From the NCBI GenBank assembly GCA_017413145.1, contig JAFPUX010000371.1, forward strand, positions 1 through 8,969: 8,969 bases of DNA, in the 5' to 3' direction. The first letter of the stretch is position 1. Every line of letters begins with the position of its first letter. The notes below the pieces were generated by a model that saw nothing but the letters and a program-made list of their open reading frames with translations, ran no database searches and was not told where the DNA came from. Both the position numbers and the translations under genes were made by a program. The stretch is from Kiritimatiellia bacterium (GTDB lineage Bacteria; Verrucomicrobiota; Kiritimatiellia; RFP12; UBA3636). Shown piece after piece: positions 1 through 6,568 of the stretch.

Positions 1-990
1 GACGTTGTGGATGTCGAAGTTGAAGTGCGCCTTCGTGACGACCCAGTCGTCGAAGACGCGCGCGGCGAGGATGTCGTCCTCCGTGATCGTCGAGACGCCC
101 TTGAAGTGGCGCGTCTCGCGCACGCCGACCTGCGCGGCGGACGAGATGACGAAGCACTTCTCGTAGCCCGGCGCGCGGCGGCGCAGGAAGTCGACGATCG
201 GCGCGATCTGCCCGTGGCAGGCGATCTGCGCCTTCGTGAGGTCCTCGGCCTTCGTTCCGTCGACGTGCGTGAGGTTCGTCATGTTCACCGTGACGACGCC
301 CGGGAGCGTCGAGCGGTACAGCAGCACGTGCCCCGCGGGCGCGGGCAACTCCGCCCGGCCAAGCGCCTGGATCTCGCCCGCGGGCACCTCGACGGTCGTC
401 TCGAACGACGGCGGGAAGATCGCGCGGTCGGTATCCACGCCGCCGAGCTTGAACATGAGCGTCATCGGCTGCATCGCGTGGTCGCCCGCGCGGCCGAGTT
501 CGAACGCGGCGCCGGCGCGCGCGGCGACGTCGCCGTCGCCCGAGGCGTCCACGACGACCTTCGCGCGCAGCGCCTGGCGTCCGCTCTTGCTCTCGGCGAC
601 GACGCCCGCGACGCGGCCGTTCTCCATGAGCGGCGCCGAGACGAACGTGTAGAGCCGCAGCTCCGCGCCCGCTTCGGCGAGCATCGCGAGGAAGACGTCC
701 TGGAGCTTGTCCGGGTTGATCGTCTGGCGCAGCGCGGGGTCGTCCGAGTCCTTCGAGCGCTCGAGGATCTCTTCGTAGACGCCGCCGCGGGTGTTGCCGG
801 TCCAGTGGCTCATGAGGCCGGACGTGGCGACGCCGCCGACGACGCCCGTCTGTTCGACGAGGCAGGTCTTTGCGCCGAGGCGCGCCGCGCACACGGCGGC
901 GGCGACGCCGGCGGGTCCGCCGCCCGCGACGAGCACGTCGTACGATCCGGCGACCGGGGTTTCGAGAACTTCGCGGATGGAATCGCTCAT
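1..990 (-). CDS. FAD-dependent oxidoreductase (FAD_oxidored family), C-terminus cut by window edge
   Basis: Reading the minus strand from the ATG at 990-988 gives 330 uninterrupted codons to base 1, so the C-terminus lies outside the window. The N-terminus has a Rossmann dinucleotide-binding fold. Residues 17-28 read YDVLVAGGGPAGVA up to A30, a GxGxxG motif, and E46 at the end of the second strand (CLVEQ) is the usual ribose-binding acid. Later family marks are the GDGDVAARAG block at 151-160 and RETRHFKG at 291-298, followed by TEDDILAARVFDD. This combination is typical of the FAD_oxidored group (PF12831), flavoproteins frequent in Verrucomicrobia and Planctomycetes with mostly unknown substrates. 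No signal peptide is visible, so a cytoplasmic location is expected. The start directly precedes the FAD fold and lies downstream of a good promoter, but no Shine-Dalgarno sequence precedes it. The gene is divergent from the secreted-protein gene across 216 bp. The family call is firm; the reaction catalysed is unknown. Confidence 0.9.
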   Translation of the reverse strand, partial: MSDSIREVLETPVAGSYDVLVAGGGPAGVAAAVCAARLGAKTCLVEQTGVVGGVATSGLMSHWTGNTRGGVYEEILERSKDSDDPALRQTINPDKLQDVFLAMLAEAGAELRLYTFVSAPLMENGRVAGVVAESKSGRQALRAKVVVDASGDGDVAARAGAAFELGRAGDHAMQPMTLMFKLGGVDTDRAIFPPSFETTVEVPAGEIQALGRAELPAPAGHVLLYRSTLPGVVTVNMTNLTHVDGTKAEDLTKAQIACHGQIAPIVDFLRRRAPGYEKCFVISSAAQVGVRETRHFKGVSTITEDDILAARVFDDWVVTKAHFNFDIHNV

Positions 991-1011
991 GGTGAGTCAA
1001 TCGTGTGATTT

Positions 1012-1037
1012 TTCGGAAACGTCCGAATCTCCGGACG
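1012..1037 (-). promoter_or_regulatory. Two mutually exclusive hairpins in the oxidoreductase 5' leader
   Basis: Two perfect 6-bp inverted repeats overlap here. One pairs 1020-1025 (CGTCCG) with 1032-1037 (CGGACG) around a 6-base loop. The other pairs 1012-1017 (TTCGGA) with 1022-1027 (TCCGAA) around a 4-base loop. They share bases 1020-1027, so both cannot form at once. With a start point near 1038-1041, the first would form at the extreme 5' end of the oxidoreductase mRNA and the second just after it. This could tune mRNA stability or early termination. The leader of about 50 bases is too short for a known riboswitch class, and the stems are short enough for chance to remain possible. Confidence 0.35.
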
Positions 1038-1044
1038 GGGACAC

Positions 1045-1074
1045 ATTCTATCCCAACCCCTTTGTCCGATGCAA
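1045..1074 (-). promoter_or_regulatory. Sigma70-like promoter of the FAD oxidoreductase gene
   Basis: On the minus strand a -35 box TTGCAT (1074 to 1069) is followed, after 18 bases, by a -10 box TAGAAT (1050 to 1045). Transcription would start near 1038-1041, giving a leader of roughly 50 bases before the ATG at 990. The AT-rich hexamer stands out in this GC-rich DNA, and the same hexamer appears upstream of two other genes in the window at a near-identical distance from a TTGC box. The call rests on sequence pattern only. Confidence 0.6.
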
Positions 1075-1089
1075 GAAGAAAATCATCGG
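1066..1089. promoter_or_regulatory. Possible operator: CCGATG-N12-CATCGG inverted repeat
   Basis: CCGATG at 1066-1071 and CATCGG at 1084-1089 form a perfect 6-bp inverted repeat with 12 bases between the arms. The left arm overlaps the -35 box of the oxidoreductase promoter. A purine-rich stretch lies between the arms. The size and position fit a dimeric repressor or activator site, but no regulator gene lies in the window and a 6-bp repeat can arise by chance. Confidence 0.3.
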
Positions 1090-1135
1090 TCGTCCAAAAC
1101 GCCCGCGACAGGGGAAACAACAACCGCAGGGCGGG

Positions 1136-1164
1136 TTGCTTCGCGCGCGCCAATCGGGTAGAAT
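1136..1164 (+). promoter_or_regulatory. Sigma70-like promoter of the secreted-protein gene
   Basis: TTGCTT at 1136-1141, a 17-base spacer and TAGAAT at 1159-1164 make a close match to a sigma70-type promoter. Transcription would begin near 1171, about 36 bases before the ATG at 1207. The leader contains a small GC hairpin (1182-1186 CCGCG pairing with 1190-1194 CGCGG) and has no Shine-Dalgarno sequence next to the ATG. The -10 box sits inside a 7-bp inverted repeat, noted separately. Confidence 0.6.
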
Positions 1165-1181
1165 GAGAACTCTTCCCGATT
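1152..1181. promoter_or_regulatory. Possible operator: AATCGGG-N16-CCCGATT around the -10 box
   Basis: AATCGGG at 1152-1158 and CCCGATT at 1175-1181 form a perfect 7-bp inverted repeat. The 16 bases between the arms hold the TAGAAT box and the expected start point. Arm centres are 23 bp apart, about two helical turns, which fits a dimeric protein bound on one face of the DNA. A protein bound here would block RNA polymerase, so repression is the natural reading. The ATCGG core also occurs in the repeat at 1066-1089. Confidence 0.4.
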
Positions 1182-1206
1182 CCGCGGCCCGCGGCCGCCC
1201 TCCGCC

Positions 1207-4200
1207 ATGAAAAGAATCCTCCCCCTCCTCGCGCTTCTCGCGCTCCCCGCCGCCGCCGCGAACGACGGCGCCGCCGTCTACCGCCCCGGGCTCACGCAAG
1301 CGCGGATTCCGCTCGGATCTCCGATGGGCTATGTCACGGCCTACACGGGCGTCCCCGTGCTTGCGTCGAACCTTCTCACGACCGCCGAAGCCGATTGGCT
1401 CGACCGCACGCTCGACGTCTTCAAGGACGGAGAGCACGCCAACGACGCGACGAATTCCGTCTCCGGCAAGACGTGGCCCTGGCTCATCGAAAACCGGCAC
1501 GGCGTGTTCGCCTACGAGGGCGAAATGTTCGTCGAACAGGGCAAAGACTACTACTTCTACGGCCGATTCTGGACGGGCGAGGCCATGGTCGTCGACGGAA
1601 CGACAGTCGTCTCGCAGGGGCCGCACAACGGATACAACTACTCGCCCGACATCTTCGGAACGTGGACGGCGCCGAAGACGGGATGGGTCCCCTTCAACGC
1701 CTGGGAGTGGACGTGCGAGGAAACCTTCGGCCCCCGATGGAGTCAATGGGGGCTTCAATACAATGTCGAAGGGTTCTCGTTGGATGGATTGTCGGGCCCT
1801 GACACGGACTCCGGCATTCGCAAATATGCATACAATGTCGATCCGCATAGTGATTGGCGGACGAACGTCTGGCAACGTTTCGCCGACACCGGCGCCGGCA
1901 TGTTTCTGCGTACCGTCACGGGCGAACGCTTCACGACGGTCGGCGAATCGTCGGACGCCGAAGGCGGACGTTCGTTCGACCTGACGTTCGCCGGCGTTCC
2001 GACCAACGCGACGCTCGTCGCATTTTCGGGGCCGACGGATGGTCTTCACGCTACGTCGGAGTGGGCGTCGGTCTCCGCCGTTCTCGCCGAGATTCCGCCG
2101 GGCGATTCGACGACGAACGTCACGGTCGCGCTCGCCAACGACGCGACGGTGCTGCGCTTCCGGCTCGCGCACTTCGACGCGGCGTCGACGAACGGTCTCG
2201 ACGTCTTCGAGGAATGGACGGAGATGGTCGCCGTCTCGGCTTCGCCGGTCGTTCGCGTCGACTCCGCGTCGCCCGGCTACACGAACCTCGTCGTGGCGGG
2301 AAACCTCGCCAGCTTCGGCATCGGCGGTTCGTCCGGCGCCGTGACGATCCAGGTCGCCGCCGCGGACGATTCCGGCTTCGGCGAACCCGTCGCCGAGCTC
2401 GAGCTCCCGCCCGCCTTCGCGGTCGGCGCGTTCGAGGCCGAGGTCTTCGGATTGTCGACGAACACGGCGTATCTCGTCCGGGCCACGGCGACGAACCAGC
2501 TCGGCGCCGTCGGATCCTCCGCGCCGGTCGCGTTCTCGACCCGGATTCCCGGACCCGCGTCGGTTTCCGTCGCCCCGACCGTCTGCGCGCTCTTCTCGGC
2601 GGATTTGACGGCGACCGTTTCCGACTGGGGCGGCGGCTCGTGGGACGTCGCGGACGCCTGGATCGACGTGTCGGCGGACGACACGTTCCCGGACGACGTG
2701 ACGCAGACGCTCCCGCTCGGCGCGCTGTCGGGCGCGACGCCCGTCTCCGCGACGGCGACCGCGACGGGGCTCGAAGCGGCGCACGACTACTTCGCCCGCG
2801 TCCGAGCCGTCAACTCGTGGGGCGTCGAATCCGTTTCGGATCCCGTCGCGTTCTCGACCAGCGACAAGCCGATCGGCTTCCCGCACGAAGCGACGGTCGT
2901 GGCCGCGAAGGGCAGGGTGTCCGCCTCGCTCGCGCCGACGTTCGTCACGGAAGGGACCGTCTACAACGTGACGCTTCGCATGGAAGGCATCGGGGGTTCC
3001 CTCTTCTGGCCGAACCAGACCGGCTACGGCCCGTTCGCCCATACGCAATACACACCGGCCGGCTCCGAGGTCGTCTTCGTCTACACGATCGCATGGACGT
3101 ACGGGGACCTGTCCGGCGAAATCACGGTCCACGGGCGCGCCACCGCCAAGCTCGCCGACCGCACGATCGACAGCGTGCCGGAAATCGATCCAGACTACAA
3201 GGTCGGAGACCGCCATGGCGCCTATCTCAGACCCGGCGACACCGTGGAAATCATCCAAACACCCGGCACGCGCATCGACTGGCACACCAACGCCGTCCTC
3301 TCGGTCACGCCGACGAACGGCGTGTTCGTCGTGGAGGCGCTCGAACCCGGCGCGACTCTTCTTTACGAAACGGATCTCGCGACCGGAGCGACGAACAACG
3401 TCACCGGCGTCGCAATCGTCCTGCCGGCGGGGAGCCCGGCCGGTGGCGTTTACGTCCACCGCGCCCTCAAGGATTGGTCTTGGTCGAACCCGGATGAATG
3501 GGAGATGGTGTCCCCGGGGCCGCAGGGCTATCCGGACGCCGCCGGCGCCTGGGCGATCATCGCCTCCGACGCGCTCGGTCCGAACGACACCGAAAAGAAG
3601 ATTGACGTGACCGTTCCCGTCACAGTCGGGCATCTGGCTGTCGGGCAGCACGGCTTTATCCACCACGGGGTTCCGAAGAACCTCAAATCGCACTGGCCGT
3701 GGATCTTTTCGGACGACTTGGGGCTCGGCGGCTCTATTCGATTCGACACGGGAGACGGCTCCGCCTCCGGGCTCCGCCTCCTCGGGCACAGCTACACGAC
3801 AAGCCGCGTCCTGTTCCAAGTCCCGGTTTCGATGGCGAACGACTTGGAGATCGACGAACTGAACCGCGTCCAGGACACGCTGGCCTGGCAGAACACTCGG
3901 TTCCGCGGCCTGTGGTTCATGAAGCCGGTCGATGTCGAGACCAACGAGCTCCGGACCGTCCGGGCGCATCCCTACTGGTATCAGTTCAATGCTCCCAACA
4001 GACCCGCCGGCGGCGTGGAGTCCGGCGGTTGGATCTCGTTCCGCAACATCGTCCTCGGATCTGGAACCATCCGGCTGGAGGCGGCCACGCACGTCGGCCT
4101 CGTCGGCGCCGACGGCGCCCATGTCGCGCCCTTCACCGGAACCTGGATTGTCGCCAACGGCGACCTGGACCCACACCTCAACAGCGCCTACGGCGGCGCG

Positions 4201-5598
4201 GGTCTCAACACGTGGGGGCTGAGCCTCGGCATGTCCAGGGAGATGATCATCCGCGGCACGTGGCATCGCGCGGAGAAGACATGGCCGCGCGGGGCACTCG
4301 TCCGAACGGGTTTCAACAACGTCCGGACAGCCGAAGATACGGGCAACGGCCACACCGGCCACGCCTGGACGAACGACTGGCAGGACGCGCTTCCTCCGAA
4401 GATTACCCTCGACGGCGGCGACCTGCAGATCCAGCCGCAAGGTCCGATGAATTCCGCCGCCCAGGCGGTCGCCAACGCCACGGGCATTCGCCGCAACCTG
4501 TTCCGGATCGACGAGCTGGTTGTTCCCGTCGGTCCGATGGGACGAATGGATTTCCGGAACCGGAACAACTCGACCGGCTACGCCCATGCCCGGACGGAGA
4601 TCACCAACCTTGTGCTCTCCCCCGGCGCCGTCGCCTCGTTTGCCCTAGACGACAACCAGGCCAACGTCACCCACGAAGTCTATCTCGTGAACGGTCCTGA
4701 GGCCGCGTGGGAGCCCGAGGGGGGCGCGGAATCGCAGTTCCTGCCGTTCTTCTTCGCGAACAACCAGTTCGAGTCGACCGGCGGCAACACGCCCGGGGAC
4801 ATACAGGTGTCCGATCCCGGCAAGATCACGCTCGCGTTCCGCGACACGGGGACCGGCAAGGTCACGCTGAAGGAGCCCGAAACGTCCGGCAACGGCTACC
4901 GCCGCTGGACGGCGGCGGATTCGCTCGCGGACGGTGCAAAGTACTTCTCGATGCAGCTGGCGGCCAACGTGACGAACTCGTTCGCGCCGGGCGCGACGGT
5001 GACGAACCTCTCAGGCTATCTCGACATGCGCGGCGGCGCGGCGCTCGGGCGGCCGGGGGAGGACGCGGGCGCGACACTCGACTTCGGCGACCGGCCGGCG
5101 CGCATCTTCGTCGGCAACTGGGGCCAGACCGGAACGATCGGCTGCAAGCTCGTCGGTTCGGCGGGCCTGGTGACGGGCGGCAACGGAACGGTCGACCTCG
5201 GCGCCTCCGCTGACGGAATCGCGGGTGGCGTCCGCGTGGCGGGCGGCACGCTCCAGGTCGGAGCGACGGACGCCGAAGGCAAGCCGGTTCCTGGGCGCAT
5301 CGACGGCGACGTCCATGTCGAGGCTGGCTCTCGGCTGGTGCTTTGCGACACGGGCTCGATCGCCCCGAAGTCGAAACTGTTCCTGAACGACCGCGGCTGG
5401 ATCCCGTCCGTTGCCCACGTCCGGATCGAGGAGGGGGGCAAGCCCGTCGTCAAGGAGATCCTCGTCGCCGGCGAACCCCTGGCGCACGGCTGGTACGGCT
5501 CGTCGGAGTCTGACGCGCAGTTCGTCGACGACATCCACTTCGAGGGACTCGGCAAGATCCACGCCGGCTCCTTCCCGACGATGATGATCCTGAAGTAG
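1207..5598 (+). CDS. Large secreted surface protein: PA14-like, fibronectin-like and autotransporter beta-strand regions
   Basis: This gene encodes 1463 residues, ending in TAG at 5596-5598. The ATG at 1207 is preferred because it opens a clear Sec signal peptide: basic MKR, a leucine/alanine core, and AAAA|ND cleavage near residue 18. Residues about 40-235 look like a PA14-type lectin or adhesion module, with core YYFYGRFWTGEAMVVDG at 115-131 and a GTWTAPKTGWVPF strand at 151-163. Residues about 237-345 form a beta-rich linker module. Two fibronectin-III-like modules span roughly 346-447 and 448-553, each ending VAFST. From about 745 on, a W-rich entry and repeated short strands suggest a beta-helix. 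Residues 1320-1379 match the autotransporter-associated beta-strand pattern (GGVRVAGGTLQVG). No outer-membrane barrel follows and no catalytic motif is visible. A surface adhesive or matrix role is inferred. Similar architectures are characteristic of Kiritimatiellota. Confidence 0.9.
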   Translation: MKRILPLLALLALPAAAANDGAAVYRPGLTQARIPLGSPMGYVTAYTGVPVLASNLLTTAEADWLDRTLDVFKDGEHANDATNSVSGKTWPWLIENRHGVFAYEGEMFVEQGKDYYFYGRFWTGEAMVVDGTTVVSQGPHNGYNYSPDIFGTWTAPKTGWVPFNAWEWTCEETFGPRWSQWGLQYNVEGFSLDGLSGPDTDSGIRKYAYNVDPHSDWRTNVWQRFADTGAGMFLRTVTGERFTTVGESSDAEGGRSFDLTFAGVPTNATLVAFSGPTDGLHATSEWASVSAVLAEIPPGDSTTNVTVALANDATVLRFRLAHFDAASTNGLDVFEEWTEMVAVSASPVVRVDSASPGYTNLVVAGNLASFGIGGSSGAVTIQVAAADDSGFGEPVAELELPPAFAVGAFEAEVFGLSTNTAYLVRATATNQLGAVGSSAPVAFSTRIPGPASVSVAPTVCALFSADLTATVSDWGGGSWDVADAWIDVSADDTFPDDVTQTLPLGALSGATPVSATATATGLEAAHDYFARVRAVNSWGVESVSDPVAFSTSDKPIGFPHEATVVAAKGRVSASLAPTFVTEGTVYNVTLRMEGIGGSLFWPNQTGYGPFAHTQYTPAGSEVVFVYTIAWTYGDLSGEITVHGRATAKLADRTIDSVPEIDPDYKVGDRHGAYLRPGDTVEIIQTPGTRIDWHTNAVLSVTPTNGVFVVEALEPGATLLYETDLATGATNNVTGVAIVLPAGSPAGGVYVHRALKDWSWSNPDEWEMVSPGPQGYPDAAGAWAIIASDALGPNDTEKKIDVTVPVTVGHLAVGQHGFIHHGVPKNLKSHWPWIFSDDLGLGGSIRFDTGDGSASGLRLLGHSYTTSRVLFQVPVSMANDLEIDELNRVQDTLAWQNTRFRGLWFMKPVDVETNELRTVRAHPYWYQFNAPNRPAGGVESGGWISFRNIVLGSGTIRLEAATHVGLVGADGAHVAPFTGTWIVANGDLDPHLNSAYGGAGLNTWGLSLGMSREMIIRGTWHRAEKTWPRGALVRTGFNNVRTAEDTGNGHTGHAWTNDWQDALPPKITLDGGDLQIQPQGPMNSAAQAVANATGIRRNLFRIDELVVPVGPMGRMDFRNRNNSTGYAHARTEITNLVLSPGAVASFALDDNQANVTHEVYLVNGPEAAWEPEGGAESQFLPFFFANNQFESTGGNTPGDIQVSDPGKITLAFRDTGTGKVTLKEPETSGNGYRRWTAADSLADGAKYFSMQLAANVTNSFAPGATVTNLSGYLDMRGGAALGRPGEDAGATLDFGDRPARIFVGNWGQTGTIGCKLVGSAGLVTGGNGTVDLGASADGIAGGVRVAGGTLQVGATDAEGKPVPGRIDGDVHVEAGSRLVLCDTGSIAPKSKLFLNDRGWIPSVAHVRIEEGGKPVVKEILVAGEPLAHGWYGSSESDAQFVDDIHFEGLGKIHAGSFPTMMILK

Positions 5599-5652
5599 AG
5601 CCCCTCTTGCACGTCGCCGGATTTCGGGACGGATCGAAAACGCCTGGACGAT

Positions 5653-5683
5653 GCAGGGGGTCGCGCGACGCGCAACCCCCTGC
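5653..5683. terminator. GC-rich hairpin between convergent genes, possible two-way terminator
   Basis: GCAGGGGGT at 5653-5661 pairs perfectly with ACCCCCTGC at 5675-5683. After one C/A mismatch, GCGC at 5663-5666 pairs with 5670-5673 around a 3-base loop. It sits in the 99-bp gap between the stop of the secreted-protein gene (5598) and the stop of the phosphoesterase gene (5698), where a bidirectional terminator is expected. Neither side has a U-tract, so classic intrinsic termination is doubtful. It may instead protect 3' ends or belong to a dispersed repeat. Confidence 0.5.
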
Positions 5684-5697
5684 GAATCCGCAAACCC

Positions 5698-6474
5698 CTA
5701 TTCCGCCCAGCGGACGGCGGTCGCGGAGCGGCAGAGGCGCGTGGCGGGGTCGACGTCGAAGACGCAGCCCGTCATCGCGGCCGGGCCGCCGGCCACGTCG
5801 AACTTCTGCGGCATGCCGCCGACGAACTTGCGGACGACGGGCGCGACCTCGCGGCCGATCACGGAGCGGACGGGCCCGCACATCCCCAGGTCGGTGACGT
5901 AGCCCGTTCCCTTCGGAAGCACCGTCGCGTCGGCCGTCTGCACGTGCGTGTGCGTGCCGAAAACCGCCGCCACGCGGCCGTCGAGGTGCCAGCCCATCGC
6001 GATTTTCTCGCTCGTCGCCTCGGCGTGGAAGTCGACGAGCACCGGCACGTCGCGCGGCACGGGGCCGGCGAGCAGCGCGTCGACCGCCTCGAACGGGTTG
6101 TCCGCCGGGTTCATGAAGACGCGGCCGAGCAGGTTGACGACGCAGAACCGGCCGACGGGCGTGGAGACCACGCGCCAGCCGCGCCCCGGCGCGCCGGAGC
6201 CGCCGTTGGCGGGGCGGACCACGGGGCGGTCGCTCGCGGCGAGCGCGAGCGCCTCCTTCTGGTCCCAGGCGTGGTCGCCGAGCGTGATCGCGTCCGCGCC
6301 GGCGCCGAGCAGCTCGTCCGCGAGCGCGGGCGTGATGCCGCGTCCCGCGGCGGCGTTCTCGCCGTTGACGACGACCGCCTGGACCTCGCCCGCGGCGCGG
6401 AGCTTCGGGACGACGGCCGCGAAGATGCGCCGTCCGGGCGCGCCGACGACGTCGCCGATGCAGAGAATCTTCAT
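5698..6474 (-). CDS. YmdB/TIGR00282-family metallophosphoesterase (predicted cyclic-nucleotide phosphodiesterase)
   Basis: This gene encodes 258 residues on the minus strand, starting MKILCIGDVVG and ending in TAG at 5700-5698. Length and sequence fit the YmdB family, whose Bacillus member hydrolyses 2',3'-cyclic nucleotides and cAMP and affects mRNA levels and biofilm behaviour. The binuclear metal-site residues fall at the family positions: D8 (GDVVG), E39 and N40 (NGEN), H68, H150 (DFHAE), and H175 and H177 (GTHTHVQT). The usual Asn of GNHxWD is Asp here (D67, GDHAWD). Other marks are TDLGMCGP at 194-201 and a C-terminal GCVFDVD strand. An in-frame reading upstream to 6768 exists, but it overlaps the divergent gene and has no family match, so the ATG at 6474 is right. 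There is no signal peptide, so it should be cytoplasmic. It is convergent with the secreted-protein gene and divergent from the GH116 gene, hence probably transcribed alone. Confidence 0.93.
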   Translation of the reverse strand: MKILCIGDVVGAPGRRIFAAVVPKLRAAGEVQAVVVNGENAAAGRGITPALADELLGAGADAITLGDHAWDQKEALALAASDRPVVRPANGGSGAPGRGWRVVSTPVGRFCVVNLLGRVFMNPADNPFEAVDALLAGPVPRDVPVLVDFHAEATSEKIAMGWHLDGRVAAVFGTHTHVQTADATVLPKGTGYVTDLGMCGPVRSVIGREVAPVVRKFVGGMPQKFDVAGGPAAMTGCVFDVDPATRLCRSATAVRWAE

Positions 6475-6483
6475 GGCGCCCGC

Positions 6484-6512
6484 AGAATAGGGTTTTCCGC
6501 CCCGGAAGTCCA
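6484..6512 (-). promoter_or_regulatory. Probable promoter of the phosphoesterase gene, near-leaderless
   Basis: On the minus strand TGGACT (6512 to 6507), a 17-base spacer and TATTCT (6489 to 6484) resemble -35 and -10 boxes. Only 9 bases separate the -10 box from the ATG at 6474, so the transcript would carry a leader of about 0-3 bases. No Shine-Dalgarno sequence is present in this interval. The boxes match the consensus less well than the other three promoters. Confidence 0.4.
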
Positions 6513-6532
6513 GCGAAATCCGCGGCGGGGCG

Positions 6533-6561
6533 TTGCCCGCGCGGGCCCGGCGTGGTAGAAT
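6533..6561 (+). promoter_or_regulatory. Sigma70-like promoter of the GH116 gene, predicted leaderless start
   Basis: TTGCCC at 6533-6538, 17 bases, then TAGAAT at 6556-6561. Seven bases later comes the ATG at 6569, so the usual start-point distance places transcription at or next to the A of the start codon. The mRNA would then be leaderless. The TTGC-N17-TAGAAT form is shared with the promoters before the oxidoreductase and secreted-protein genes. Confidence 0.6.
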
Positions 6562-6568
6562 TCCCCGC

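Noticed and set aside
7..1008. A 333-codon open frame on the plus strand opposite the FAD oxidoreductase
   Set aside because: The opposite strand has a full FAD-binding fold and family motifs; this frame is Arg/Asp/Val-rich without domains.
2396..2407. A 12-bp palindrome GAGCTCGAGCTC
   Set aside because: It simply encodes the alternating ELEL strand and is short enough to arise from codon choice; nothing else supports a site.
1854..3497. A 547-codon open frame in another plus-strand frame inside the secreted-protein gene
   Set aside because: It is Arg/Gly-rich with no domain, start signal or promoter; it is a frame-shifted shadow of the real gene.
1048..4587. A 1179-codon open frame on the minus strand opposite the secreted-protein gene
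   Set aside because: It is rich in Arg, Asp, Gly and Val with no recognisable domain, lies fully antisense to a gene with a signal peptide and clear domains, and is the usual mirror of GC-rich third positions.
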